30,792 bases of DNA from Azoarcus sp. (lineage in GTDB: Bacteria; Pseudomonadota; Gammaproteobacteria; Burkholderiales; Rhodocyclaceae). How positions within the stretch are numbered: position 1 is the first letter of the stretch; every line of letters starts with the position of its first letter. The stretch is taken from positions 1 to 30,792 of the forward strand of contig JALNWS010000024.1 in NCBI GenBank assembly GCA_023230755.1, in the 5' to 3' direction. Of this stretch, positions 24,885-30,792 are shown in pieces. Both the position numbers and the translations under genes were made by a program. The notes beneath the pieces were generated by a model that ran no database searches, was not told where the DNA came from, and was given only the letters and a program-made list of their open reading frames with translations.

Positions 24885-25658
24885 GTGAAGACTGTCTGTG
24901 TCGGAAAAACCCGTCTCGAGTACGTCCGCCTGCCGTCCAGTCATCCGCGCGAGGGCGCGCCGGCCATCGTGTTCCTGCATGAAGGTCTGGGCTCGGTGTC
25001 GATGTGGCGAGATTTTCCGCAGAAGGTTGCGGACGCGACCGGCTGCGAAGCGGTGGTGTATTCGCGCGCCGGCTACGGTCGTTCCGATCCGGCGAAGCTG
25101 CCGCGCGAGCCCGGCTACATGCACGACGAAGGGCGTGCGGTGTTGCCTGCGCTGCTGGCGGGCCTCGGCCTCGAACGGCCGATCCTGTTCGGGCATTCCG
25201 ACGGCGCATCGATCGCGCTGTTGTGCGCGGGCGGCACCGATACGCCGCTCGCGGGCGTGATCGCGATGGCGCCGCATGTCATGGTCGAGGACGTCTCGGT
25301 GAGCAGCATCGCCGAGGCCAGCGTCGCCTACCGCACGACCGACCTGCCCGCACGGCTGGGCAAGTACCACAGGGACCCGGATGCGGCGTTCCGGGGCTGG
25401 AACGATATCTGGCTGCATCCCGACTTCCGCGACTGGAACATCGAGGACTACCTGACCCGCATCCAGTGTCCGGTGATGGCAATCCAGGGCGAAGACGACG
25501 AGTACGGCACCATGGACCAGATCGATCGCATTGGGCGCGGGGTGAAGGACGTGGAACTGGTCAAGCTGGCCGATTGCCGCCATTCGCCGCACAGGGACCA
25601 GCCCCAGGCGGTGATCGATGCGGTCGCCGCCTTCGTCGAACGCGTGAGTGGAGACTGA
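24885..25658 (+). CDS. alpha/beta hydrolase
   Basis: A 257-residue alpha/beta-hydrolase-fold protein. The nucleophile is Ser105 in GHSDGAS, the oxyanion segment is FLHEGLGSVS (30-39), and the acid and histidine are probably in IQGEDDEYGT and DCRHSPHRDQ. The GTG at 24885 is chosen because GGAG lies six bases upstream, next to the LivF stop. The substrate is unknown; lactones or esters formed from ring-opened intermediates are possible. It is coupled to the thioesterase gene, whose ATG lies two bases after its stop codon. Confidence 0.85.
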   Translation: MKTVCVGKTRLEYVRLPSSHPREGAPAIVFLHEGLGSVSMWRDFPQKVADATGCEAVVYSRAGYGRSDPAKLPREPGYMHDEGRAVLPALLAGLGLERPILFGHSDGASIALLCAGGTDTPLAGVIAMAPHVMVEDVSVSSIAEASVAYRTTDLPARLGKYHRDPDAAFRGWNDIWLHPDFRDWNIEDYLTRIQCPVMAIQGEDDEYGTMDQIDRIGRGVKDVELVKLADCRHSPHRDQPQAVIDAVAAFVERVSGD

Positions 25659-25659
25659 C

Positions 25660-26088
25660 ATGTATTACGAACGCACGAAGCGCATCCGCTTCTCACACTG
25701 CGACCCCGCCGGCATCGTGTTTTACCCGCGCTACGTCGAGTTGTTCAACGAAGTGGTGGAAGACTGGTTCGCCGATGCGATCGGCGTCGATTTTCATACC
25801 CTTCATGAAGACATGCGGCTGGGCATCCCCATGGTCAAGCTCGATGTCGAGTACCTGGCGCCGTCGCGCTACGGCGACGTACTCCGCTTCCGACTGCAGG
25901 TCATGAGCATCGGCAATGCTTCGCTGCAGCTCGAGATCGGCGCGTATGCCGGCGACCAGCTGCGCGTGCGCGGCCACCTCAAGGTCGTGCTGGCGTCGAT
26001 GGAGAATCTCAGGCCCGTGCCGATCACCGCCGATTTCTGGCGACCGAAATTCGCCGCCTACATGCCTGACGCCGCAACACAGGAATGA
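25660..26088 (+). CDS. acyl-CoA thioesterase, 4-hydroxybenzoyl-CoA thioesterase family
   Basis: A 142-residue hotdog-fold thioesterase. The active-site signature is HCDPAGIVFYPRYVELFNE with catalytic Asp15, as in the Pseudomonas-type 4HBT enzymes. A benzoyl-CoA thioesterase of this family is known from the box cluster of Azoarcus evansii, where it is thought to free CoA when thioesters build up; this is probably its counterpart. The ATG at 25660 is preferred to 25648, which lies inside the hydrolase gene; GTGGAGA is a fair ribosome binding site. Confidence 0.88.
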   Translation: MYYERTKRIRFSHCDPAGIVFYPRYVELFNEVVEDWFADAIGVDFHTLHEDMRLGIPMVKLDVEYLAPSRYGDVLRFRLQVMSIGNASLQLEIGAYAGDQLRVRGHLKVVLASMENLRPVPITADFWRPKFAAYMPDAATQE

Positions 26089-26092
26089 AGCC

Positions 26093-26899
26093 ATGATGGA
26101 CTACACCCGTTACACCAGCCTTCAGGTCGTGCCCCGCGAGCGCGGCATCGTCGAACTCGTCATGGGCCGCGACGGCAAGCTGCCCGTTGCCGACCATGCC
26201 GGGCATGGCGAACTCGCCGACATCTGGCGCGATCTCGATCGCGACCCCGAGGTGGCGGTGGTGATCGTGCGCGGCCAGGCCAAGGGCTTCTCCGGCGGAG
26301 GCACGCTCGAGCTGGTCGGCGACATGGTCGATCACTTCGAACACCGTGCCCGCGTGTGGAAGGAAGCGCGTGACATCGTCTACAACATGATCAACTGCTC
26401 CAAGATCATCGTCTCAGCCATCAACGGCCCGGCCGTCGGTGGCGGGCTGGCGGTGGCGCTGATGGCCGACATCTCGATCGCGGCAAAGGACGCCCGCCTG
26501 ATCGACGGTCACACCCGCCTCGGCGTGGCCGCGGGCGATCACGCGGCAATGATCTGGCCGCTGCTGTGCGGCATGGCAAAGGCCAAGCTGCATCTGCTGC
26601 TGTCGAACGAGATCAGCGGCGAAGAGGCCGAACGCATCGGGCTGGTGTCGATGGCGGTCGAGGCTGACGCACTGATGGACACCGCGATGGACATCGCCGG
26701 CAAACTCGCTGCCGGGCCGCAGAGCGCGCTGCGCTGGACCAAGCACAGCCTCAACAACTGGCTGCGTCAGGCCGGGCCGATCTTCGACAACTCGGTGGCG
26801 CTCGAAATGCTTGGCTTCACCGGGCCCGAGGTGCGCGAAGGTCTGGCAGCGGTGCGCGAGCGACGCAGTGCCAACTTCCCGTCCTGCGCCCCCTTCTGA
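26093..26899 (+). CDS. crotonase-superfamily protein lacking both catalytic glutamates
   Basis: A 268-residue enoyl-CoA hydratase/isomerase-fold protein. The oxyanion segments are GFSGGGTLELVGDM and AINGPAVGGGLAVALMADIS. The two glutamates of rat enoyl-CoA hydratase are replaced: by Ala120 in GGGLAVAL, where crotonase has GGGCEL, and by His140 in DGHTRLGV, where it has QPE. A GDHAAMIWP stretch (from about 148) adds an unusual Asp-His pair. It is therefore probably not a standard hydratase and may be an isomerase, lyase or hydrolase acting on an acyl-CoA. The start at 26093 follows AGGA; a second ATG is next to it. It lies four bases after the thioesterase gene. Confidence 0.8.
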   Translation: MMDYTRYTSLQVVPRERGIVELVMGRDGKLPVADHAGHGELADIWRDLDRDPEVAVVIVRGQAKGFSGGGTLELVGDMVDHFEHRARVWKEARDIVYNMINCSKIIVSAINGPAVGGGLAVALMADISIAAKDARLIDGHTRLGVAAGDHAAMIWPLLCGMAKAKLHLLLSNEISGEEAERIGLVSMAVEADALMDTAMDIAGKLAAGPQSALRWTKHSLNNWLRQAGPIFDNSVALEMLGFTGPEVREGLAAVRERRSANFPSCAPF

Positions 26900-26933
26900 C
26901 CCCAATCGAATCGAAAAACGCCCGGAGTTCATC

Positions 26934-27914
26934 ATGCGTGCCCTGATCTGCAACGAATTTGCCCCGCTGGATGCCCTTCATGTCGGCGAGCTGCCCGAAC
27001 CGCGACCGGCTGCGGGCGAGGTGACGATCCGCGTGCTCGCGGCCGGCATCAACTTCTACGACACCCTGATCGTGCAAGGAAAATACCAGGTCAAACCCGC
27101 GTTCCCGTTCTCGCCCGGCGGCGAGGTCGCCGGTGAGGTGGTGGCCGTGGGCGAGGGCGTCCGCCATGTCGCGCCGGGCGAACGCGTCTGTGCATTCTCC
27201 TCCTACGGCGGCTATGCCGAGGTCTGCAAGGCCAAGGCCAGCCAGACCTGGCCGCTGCCCGCTGCGGTGAGCTTCGATGCGGCAGCGGCCGGCCTGGTGA
27301 CCTATGGCACGGCCTGGTTCGGTCTGCACGACCGCGCCCGCATGAGGGCGGGCGAGACGGTGCTGGTGCTCGGTGCCGCGGGCGGTGTGGGGCTGGCCGC
27401 GGTGCAGATCGCCAAGGCGGCGGGCGCGCACGTCATCGCGGCGGCCGGCAGCGCGGAACGCCTGGCGCTGTGCCGTGAACATGGCGCGGACGAACTCATC
27501 GACTACGCCACGACCGACCTCAAGGATGCGGTAAAGGCGGCCACCGGCGGCAAGGGTGCGGACATCGTCGTCGATGTCGTGGGCGGGCACTACACCGAAG
27601 CCGCGCTGCGCGCCACCGCCTGGCGCGGACGCATCCTGATCATCGGCTTCGCCGCCGGCGAGATTCCACGCATTCCGGCCAACCTGTTGCTGCTCAAGGG
27701 GTGTGACATGGCTGGCGTGTTCTGGGACGAGCTCATGCGACGCGAGCCCGCCGAGGCCGCGCGCCAGGTCGCCGCCGTACTCGCCTGTTTCGCGGATGGC
27801 AGCCTGAAACCACCGATCACCGAAGCCTGCGGACTCGACGCTGCCGTCGCCGCCTTGCGTGCGCTTGCCGCACGCAAGGTGGCCGGCAAGCTGATCGTGC
27901 TGCCGCACAGCTGA
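26934..27914 (+). CDS. NADPH:quinone oxidoreductase-like (zinc-free MDR) protein
   Basis: A 326-residue medium-chain reductase. The catalytic domain has AAGINFYDTLIVQGKYQ and FPFSPGGEVAGEVVAVGEGV; the NADPH motif is VLGAAGGVGLAAVQIAKAAG (147-156 core). The structural zinc cysteines of alcohol dehydrogenases are absent, as in quinone reductases and enoyl-CoA reductases of this superfamily. The ATG at 26934 follows CGGAG. An enoyl-CoA or quinone substrate is possible; context favours an acyl-CoA, but this is only inference. Confidence 0.85.
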   Translation: MRALICNEFAPLDALHVGELPEPRPAAGEVTIRVLAAGINFYDTLIVQGKYQVKPAFPFSPGGEVAGEVVAVGEGVRHVAPGERVCAFSSYGGYAEVCKAKASQTWPLPAAVSFDAAAAGLVTYGTAWFGLHDRARMRAGETVLVLGAAGGVGLAAVQIAKAAGAHVIAAAGSAERLALCREHGADELIDYATTDLKDAVKAATGGKGADIVVDVVGGHYTEAALRATAWRGRILIIGFAAGEIPRIPANLLLLKGCDMAGVFWDELMRREPAEAARQVAAVLACFADGSLKPPITEACGLDAAVAALRALAARKVAGKLIVLPHS

Positions 27915-27933
27915 AGCACCCGGTTCATCAGAA

Positions 27934-27958
27934 AACACAACACAACACAACACAACAC
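27934..27958. repeat. pentanucleotide tandem repeat (AACAC)5
   Basis: Five exact copies of AACAC lie in the 74-bp gap between the quinone-reductase-like gene and the rubredoxin gene. Such simple repeats can change length by slippage, which here would alter only the distance between two co-transcribed genes. Confidence 0.85.
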
Positions 27959-27988
27959 GGGCTCCCCGCCCGCCAACGGAGAATCACC

Positions 27989-28156
27989 ATGGCTCAATAT
28001 CAGTGCAGCGCCTGCTACTTTCCCTATGACGAAACCCTCGGCCTGCCCGACGACGGCATTCCCGCCGGCACGCCCTGGGCAGATGTGCCCGAAGATTTCG
28101 TCTGCCCCGATTGCGGCAATCCCAAGGCCGCCTTCATGGTCTACACGCCCGAATGA
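27989..28156 (+). CDS. rubredoxin
   Basis: A 55-residue iron-only electron carrier. It has Cys6-x2-Cys9 (CSAC) and Cys39-x2-Cys42 (CPDC), the four iron ligands, with the family features YDETLG, IPAGTPWADVPEDFVCPDCG and a closing KAAFMVY. In most rubredoxins the first pair is followed by Gly; here it is Tyr. The ATG at 27989 follows ACGGAGAA. It lies between the quinone-reductase-like gene and paaG, so it may carry electrons for an oxygenase or a reductase of this cluster. The partner is not known. Confidence 0.93.
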   Translation: MAQYQCSACYFPYDETLGLPDDGIPAGTPWADVPEDFVCPDCGNPKAAFMVYTPE

Positions 28157-28197
28157 GGGGCGCGACGGCCACCTGAGCGCACAACGAGCATCCGACA

Positions 28198-29004
28198 ATG
28201 AGAGAAAGCTTCGAAACCCTTCGCTTCGTCGTCGCCGACGGCGTGGCAACCCTGACACTGAACCGGCCCGAACGCCTCAACGCCTTCACCGCGGCCATGC
28301 ATGCCGAGCTGCGGGTGGCACTCGATTCCGTGCGCGCCGGGCGTGAAGCCGGCCTGGTACGGGCGCTGGTCCTGACCGGGGCCGGGCGCGGGTTCTGTGC
28401 CGGACAGGATCTGTCCGACCGCCAGGTCTCGGCCGACGGCACTCCACCCGACCTCGGGCGCTCGATCGAGGACAACTACAAGCCTCTGGTGCTTGCATTG
28501 CGCAACCTCGAGCTTCCGGTCATCGCCGCGGTAAACGGTGTCGCCGCAGGCGCCGGCGCGAATATCGCCCTGGCCTGCGACATCGTCGTTGCCGCGCGCT
28601 CGGCCAGCTTCATCCAGTCATTCGCCAAGCTCGGGCTGGTGCCGGACACCGGCGGGTCGTGGATTCTGCCGCGCCTGATCGGGCCGGCGCGGGCGCTCGG
28701 CCTTGCCCTGCTCGGCGACAGGCTGTCGGCAGAGCAGGCGGCGCAGTGGGGGCTGATCTGGCAATGTGTCGATGACGACCAGCTGGCGGGCACGGTCGGC
28801 GACATCGCCGCGAAGCTGGCAGCGGGGCCGACGCTCGGCCTTGCCCGCACCAAGCAGGCGATCTGGTCCGCCAGCACCCGTGACTTCTCCGAACAGCTCG
28901 ACGTCGAACGCGATTTGATGCGCGAACTGGGGCATTCGGAAGACTACCGCGAGGGCGTCGCCGCCTTCATGAACAAACGATCGCCGGCGTTCAAGGGCCG
29001 TTGA
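28198..29004 (+). CDS. paaG: PaaG-type enoyl-CoA isomerase
   Basis: A 268-residue crotonase-fold protein that closely resembles E. coli PaaG along its length: GVAAGAGANIALACDIVVAA, ASFIQSFAKLGLVPDTGGSW, ALLGDRLSAEQAAQWGLIWQ and the end YREGVAAFMNKRSPAFKGR. The hydratase glutamates are replaced by Asn122 and Phe142, while the isomerase Asp150 is present. PaaG makes the oxepin-CoA in phenylacetate breakdown and also shifts the double bond of 3,4- to 2,3-dehydroadipyl-CoA; the second activity fits the product of BoxD here. The ribosome binding site of the ATG at 28198 is weak. Confidence 0.9.
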   Translation: MRESFETLRFVVADGVATLTLNRPERLNAFTAAMHAELRVALDSVRAGREAGLVRALVLTGAGRGFCAGQDLSDRQVSADGTPPDLGRSIEDNYKPLVLALRNLELPVIAAVNGVAAGAGANIALACDIVVAARSASFIQSFAKLGLVPDTGGSWILPRLIGPARALGLALLGDRLSAEQAAQWGLIWQCVDDDQLAGTVGDIAAKLAAGPTLGLARTKQAIWSASTRDFSEQLDVERDLMRELGHSEDYREGVAAFMNKRSPAFKGR

Positions 29005-29050
29005 ACGGCACTGACTACACCCTGGATCGTCACGAACTCAGGAGCATCAA

Positions 29051-30574
29051 GTGACTGCACTCTCAACTTCCGTCAAGGTGGCCGTCATCGGTGCCGGTGC
29101 GATGGGGAGCGGCATCGCGCATGTCGCCGCGCGCGCCGGTCACACCGTCTATCTTTACGACATGAACGCCGAGGCGGTGGCGCGCGGCAAGGCCGGGATC
29201 GAGAAGGATCTGCGCTTCCTGGTCGGCAAGGGCAAGCTTGCCGAAGCCGATTGCGAGGCAACGCTGGGGCGGGTCGTGCCCAGCAGCCGCATCGAGGACC
29301 TGGCCGACGCCGGCCTGCTGGTCGAGGCCATTGTCGAGAATCTGGAGATCAAGCAGACGCTCTTCCGCCAGCTCGAAGACCTGGTGAGCGCAGACGCCAT
29401 TCTCGCCACCAATACCTCCTCGCTGTCGATCACCGCGCTGGCGGCGGCGCTGGCGCGCCCGGCACAACTGGCCGGTCTGCATTTCTTCAATCCGGCACCA
29501 CGCATGGCGCTGGTCGAGATCGTCTCCGGCCTCGCCACCGATCCGGCCATCGCCGCCACCCTGCACGACACCGCCAAGGCCTGGGGCAAGGTGCCGGTAC
29601 GGGCCACCTCGACACCGGGCTTCATCGTCAACCGCGTGGCACGGCCGTACTACGCCGAGGCGCTGCGTGTGCTGTCCGAGCGTGCAGGCACGCCGGCCAC
29701 GCTCGATGCCATCCTGCGCGAAAGCTGCAATTTCCCGATGGGGCCCTTCGAGCTGATGGATCTCATCGGTCATGACGTCAATTACGCGGTCACGCGCTCG
29801 GTGTTCGATGCGTACTTCGGCGACAAACGTTTCACCCCCAGTCTGATCCAGCAGGAGCTCGTGCTCGCGGGGCGACTCGGGCGCAAGTCCGGGCAGGGTT
29901 TCTTTGACTATCGCGAGGGTGCCCAGAAAACGCAGGCCCGGACCGAGCCGCCTGCCGTCGCAGCGCGTTCGGTGACAGTGTGCGGCGATCTTGGCCCGGC
30001 TGCCGCACTGTCGGCACGGCTCGAGCGTGCCGGCATCGCGCTCGGGCATATCGAGGCCTCGGCTGGCGCCGGAGAGTTGCGCATCGGCAAGGCCCGGCTC
30101 GCCTTGTCCGACGGTCGCAGCGCCACCCGCCGGGCCGCGGAGGAGGGGACGCCCGACCTGGTACTGTTTGACCTCGCCCGCGACTACGCGAACACGCCGC
30201 GGCTGGCGCTGGCGCGCGCGGATCAATGCGACGAGGGCGCGTGGCACGAGGTCGTCGGTACCCTTCAGGCCGCAGGCATCGCAATCAGCCGCCTCGACGA
30301 CGTTGCCGGATTGCTGGCGCTGCGCACGGTCTGCATGCTGACCAACGAGGCCGCCGATGCCGTGCTGCAAGGTATCGCATCTGCCGCCGACATCGACACC
30401 GCCATGCGATACGGCACCAACTACCCTGAAGGGCCGCTCGCATGGGCCGGCCACCTCGGCATCGGCCTCGTCACGCGCGTGCTCGGCAACCTGCGCGAGC
30501 ACTATGGCGAGGAGCGATACCGCCTGTCGCCGCTGCTGCAACGTTGCGCACAGCGCGGAGGCGGTCTGTTGTAA
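29051..30574 (+). CDS. paaH: 3-hydroxyacyl-CoA dehydrogenase, PaaH-type
   Basis: A 507-residue dehydrogenase, the length of PaaH/PaaC proteins. The NAD-binding motif is VIGAGAMGSGIA (G14-x-G16-x2-G19), followed by LVEAIVENLEIK, ATNTSSLSI and the catalytic His144 in GLHFFNPAPRM. The 3HCDH C-terminal domain appears at SCNFPMGPFELMDLIGHDVN and a second time near the end at RYGTNYPEGPLAWAGHLG. It would oxidise 3-hydroxyadipyl-CoA to 3-oxoadipyl-CoA, feeding the thiolase at 8615-9823. The GTG at 29051 follows CAGGAG. It is the last gene before the repeat cluster at the right end. Confidence 0.93.
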   Translation: MTALSTSVKVAVIGAGAMGSGIAHVAARAGHTVYLYDMNAEAVARGKAGIEKDLRFLVGKGKLAEADCEATLGRVVPSSRIEDLADAGLLVEAIVENLEIKQTLFRQLEDLVSADAILATNTSSLSITALAAALARPAQLAGLHFFNPAPRMALVEIVSGLATDPAIAATLHDTAKAWGKVPVRATSTPGFIVNRVARPYYAEALRVLSERAGTPATLDAILRESCNFPMGPFELMDLIGHDVNYAVTRSVFDAYFGDKRFTPSLIQQELVLAGRLGRKSGQGFFDYREGAQKTQARTEPPAVAARSVTVCGDLGPAAALSARLERAGIALGHIEASAGAGELRIGKARLALSDGRSATRRAAEEGTPDLVLFDLARDYANTPRLALARADQCDEGAWHEVVGTLQAAGIAISRLDDVAGLLALRTVCMLTNEAADAVLQGIASAADIDTAMRYGTNYPEGPLAWAGHLGIGLVTRVLGNLREHYGEERYRLSPLLQRCAQRGGGLL

Positions 30575-30582
30575 ACCAGAAA

Positions 30583-30668
30583 ATCAAAGGGGTCAGAGTC
30601 GTTTGATCAATCAAAGGGGTCAGAGTCGTTTGATCCGCTTTCCAGATCAAACGACTCTGACCCCTTTG
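30583..30668. repeat. three copies of the REP-like motif, two as a 24-bp inverted repeat
   Basis: Copy A is at 30583-30607, copy B at 30610-30634 in the same direction, and copy C at 30645-30668 in reverse. B (30612-30635) and C pair exactly over 24 bp around a nine-base loop. All three share the core GGGGTCAGAGTCGTTTGA with the left-end repeat at 223-282. They lie nine bases after the paaH stop and could form a strong hairpin that protects or ends the rightward transcript. Confidence 0.85.
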
Positions 30669-30671
30669 GTT

Positions 30672-30792
30672 CTCACTTTGATTCTTTTCAAGTGAGCAAT
30701 AATCTCGTATTGTTGCATCAAGGGAATTTTATGTTCCTATAGTTAATTCCTAAGGAATGATGCCGATGCTCGTCAATGCAGGATCACGCCGC
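30672..30792. other. AT-rich end of the window with short palindromes
   Basis: Base composition drops sharply in GC after the repeats. CTCACTT/AAGTGAG (30672-30678 and 30690-30696) and the palindrome ATTCCT-A-AGGAAT (30746-30758) are visible. A frame open to the edge starts at 30757, 30760 or 30766; AAGGA lies nine bases before the last of these, which would give MLVNAGSRR. This may be the promoter and start of the next gene, but too little is present to say. Confidence 0.35.

Noticed and set aside
30583..30668. CRISPR-like array
   Set aside because: There are only three copies in mixed orientation with spacings of two and ten bases, which does not fit repeats and spacers.

Overview
The window is GC-rich chromosomal DNA, apart from AT-rich patches in the central control region and at the right end. 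It looks like a betaproteobacterium of the Rhodocyclales (Azoarcus, Thauera or Aromatoleum type). The assignment rests on gene content: a complete aerobic benzoyl-CoA (box) pathway under a BoxR-type regulator with a fused shikimate-kinase domain. No rRNA, tRNA, CRISPR array or transposase was seen.

Left flank (1-5964): a 27-bp inverted repeat, a small NrtS-like membrane protein whose tail runs into that repeat, a SelD-associated-type FAD oxidoreductase, a B12-binding-type radical SAM protein, a DUF1275 membrane protein and an EamA-type exporter. These have no evident link to benzoate.

Central leftward unit (15596 down to 5978): boxR, boxC, boxB, boxA, a 3-oxoadipyl-CoA thiolase, a hemerythrin-domain protein and a FadH-like flavoprotein. 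The intervals between box genes carry strong inverted repeats, so mRNA processing or differential stability is plausible.

Divergent control region (15597-15899): it has a recognisable promoter in each direction and four sites of the form TGCA-N6-TGC(A/T), in keeping with the TGCA-type operators reported for BzdR/BoxR. BoxR probably represses both arms and its own gene until benzoyl-CoA is made.

Rightward unit (15900-30574): boxD, a DUF4863 cupin-like protein, benzoate-CoA ligase, a second hemerythrin-domain protein, a five-gene branched-chain-amino-acid-type ABC transporter (probable aromatic acid uptake), an alpha/beta hydrolase, a 4HBT thioesterase, an unusual crotonase-fold protein, a quinone-reductase-like protein, a 55-residue rubredoxin, PaaG and PaaH.

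Together these give a nearly full route: uptake, CoA activation (BclA), epoxidation (BoxAB), ring cleavage (BoxC), aldehyde oxidation (BoxD), isomerisation (PaaG), hydration (no obvious dedicated enzyme), dehydrogenation (PaaH) and thiolysis to acetyl-CoA and succinyl-CoA. The least explained parts are the two hemerythrins and the rubredoxin around the diiron epoxidase system, the DUF4863 protein, and the crotonase that lacks both usual catalytic glutamates. Three more copies of the left-hand repeat motif lie just beyond paaH at the right end, followed by AT-rich DNA.
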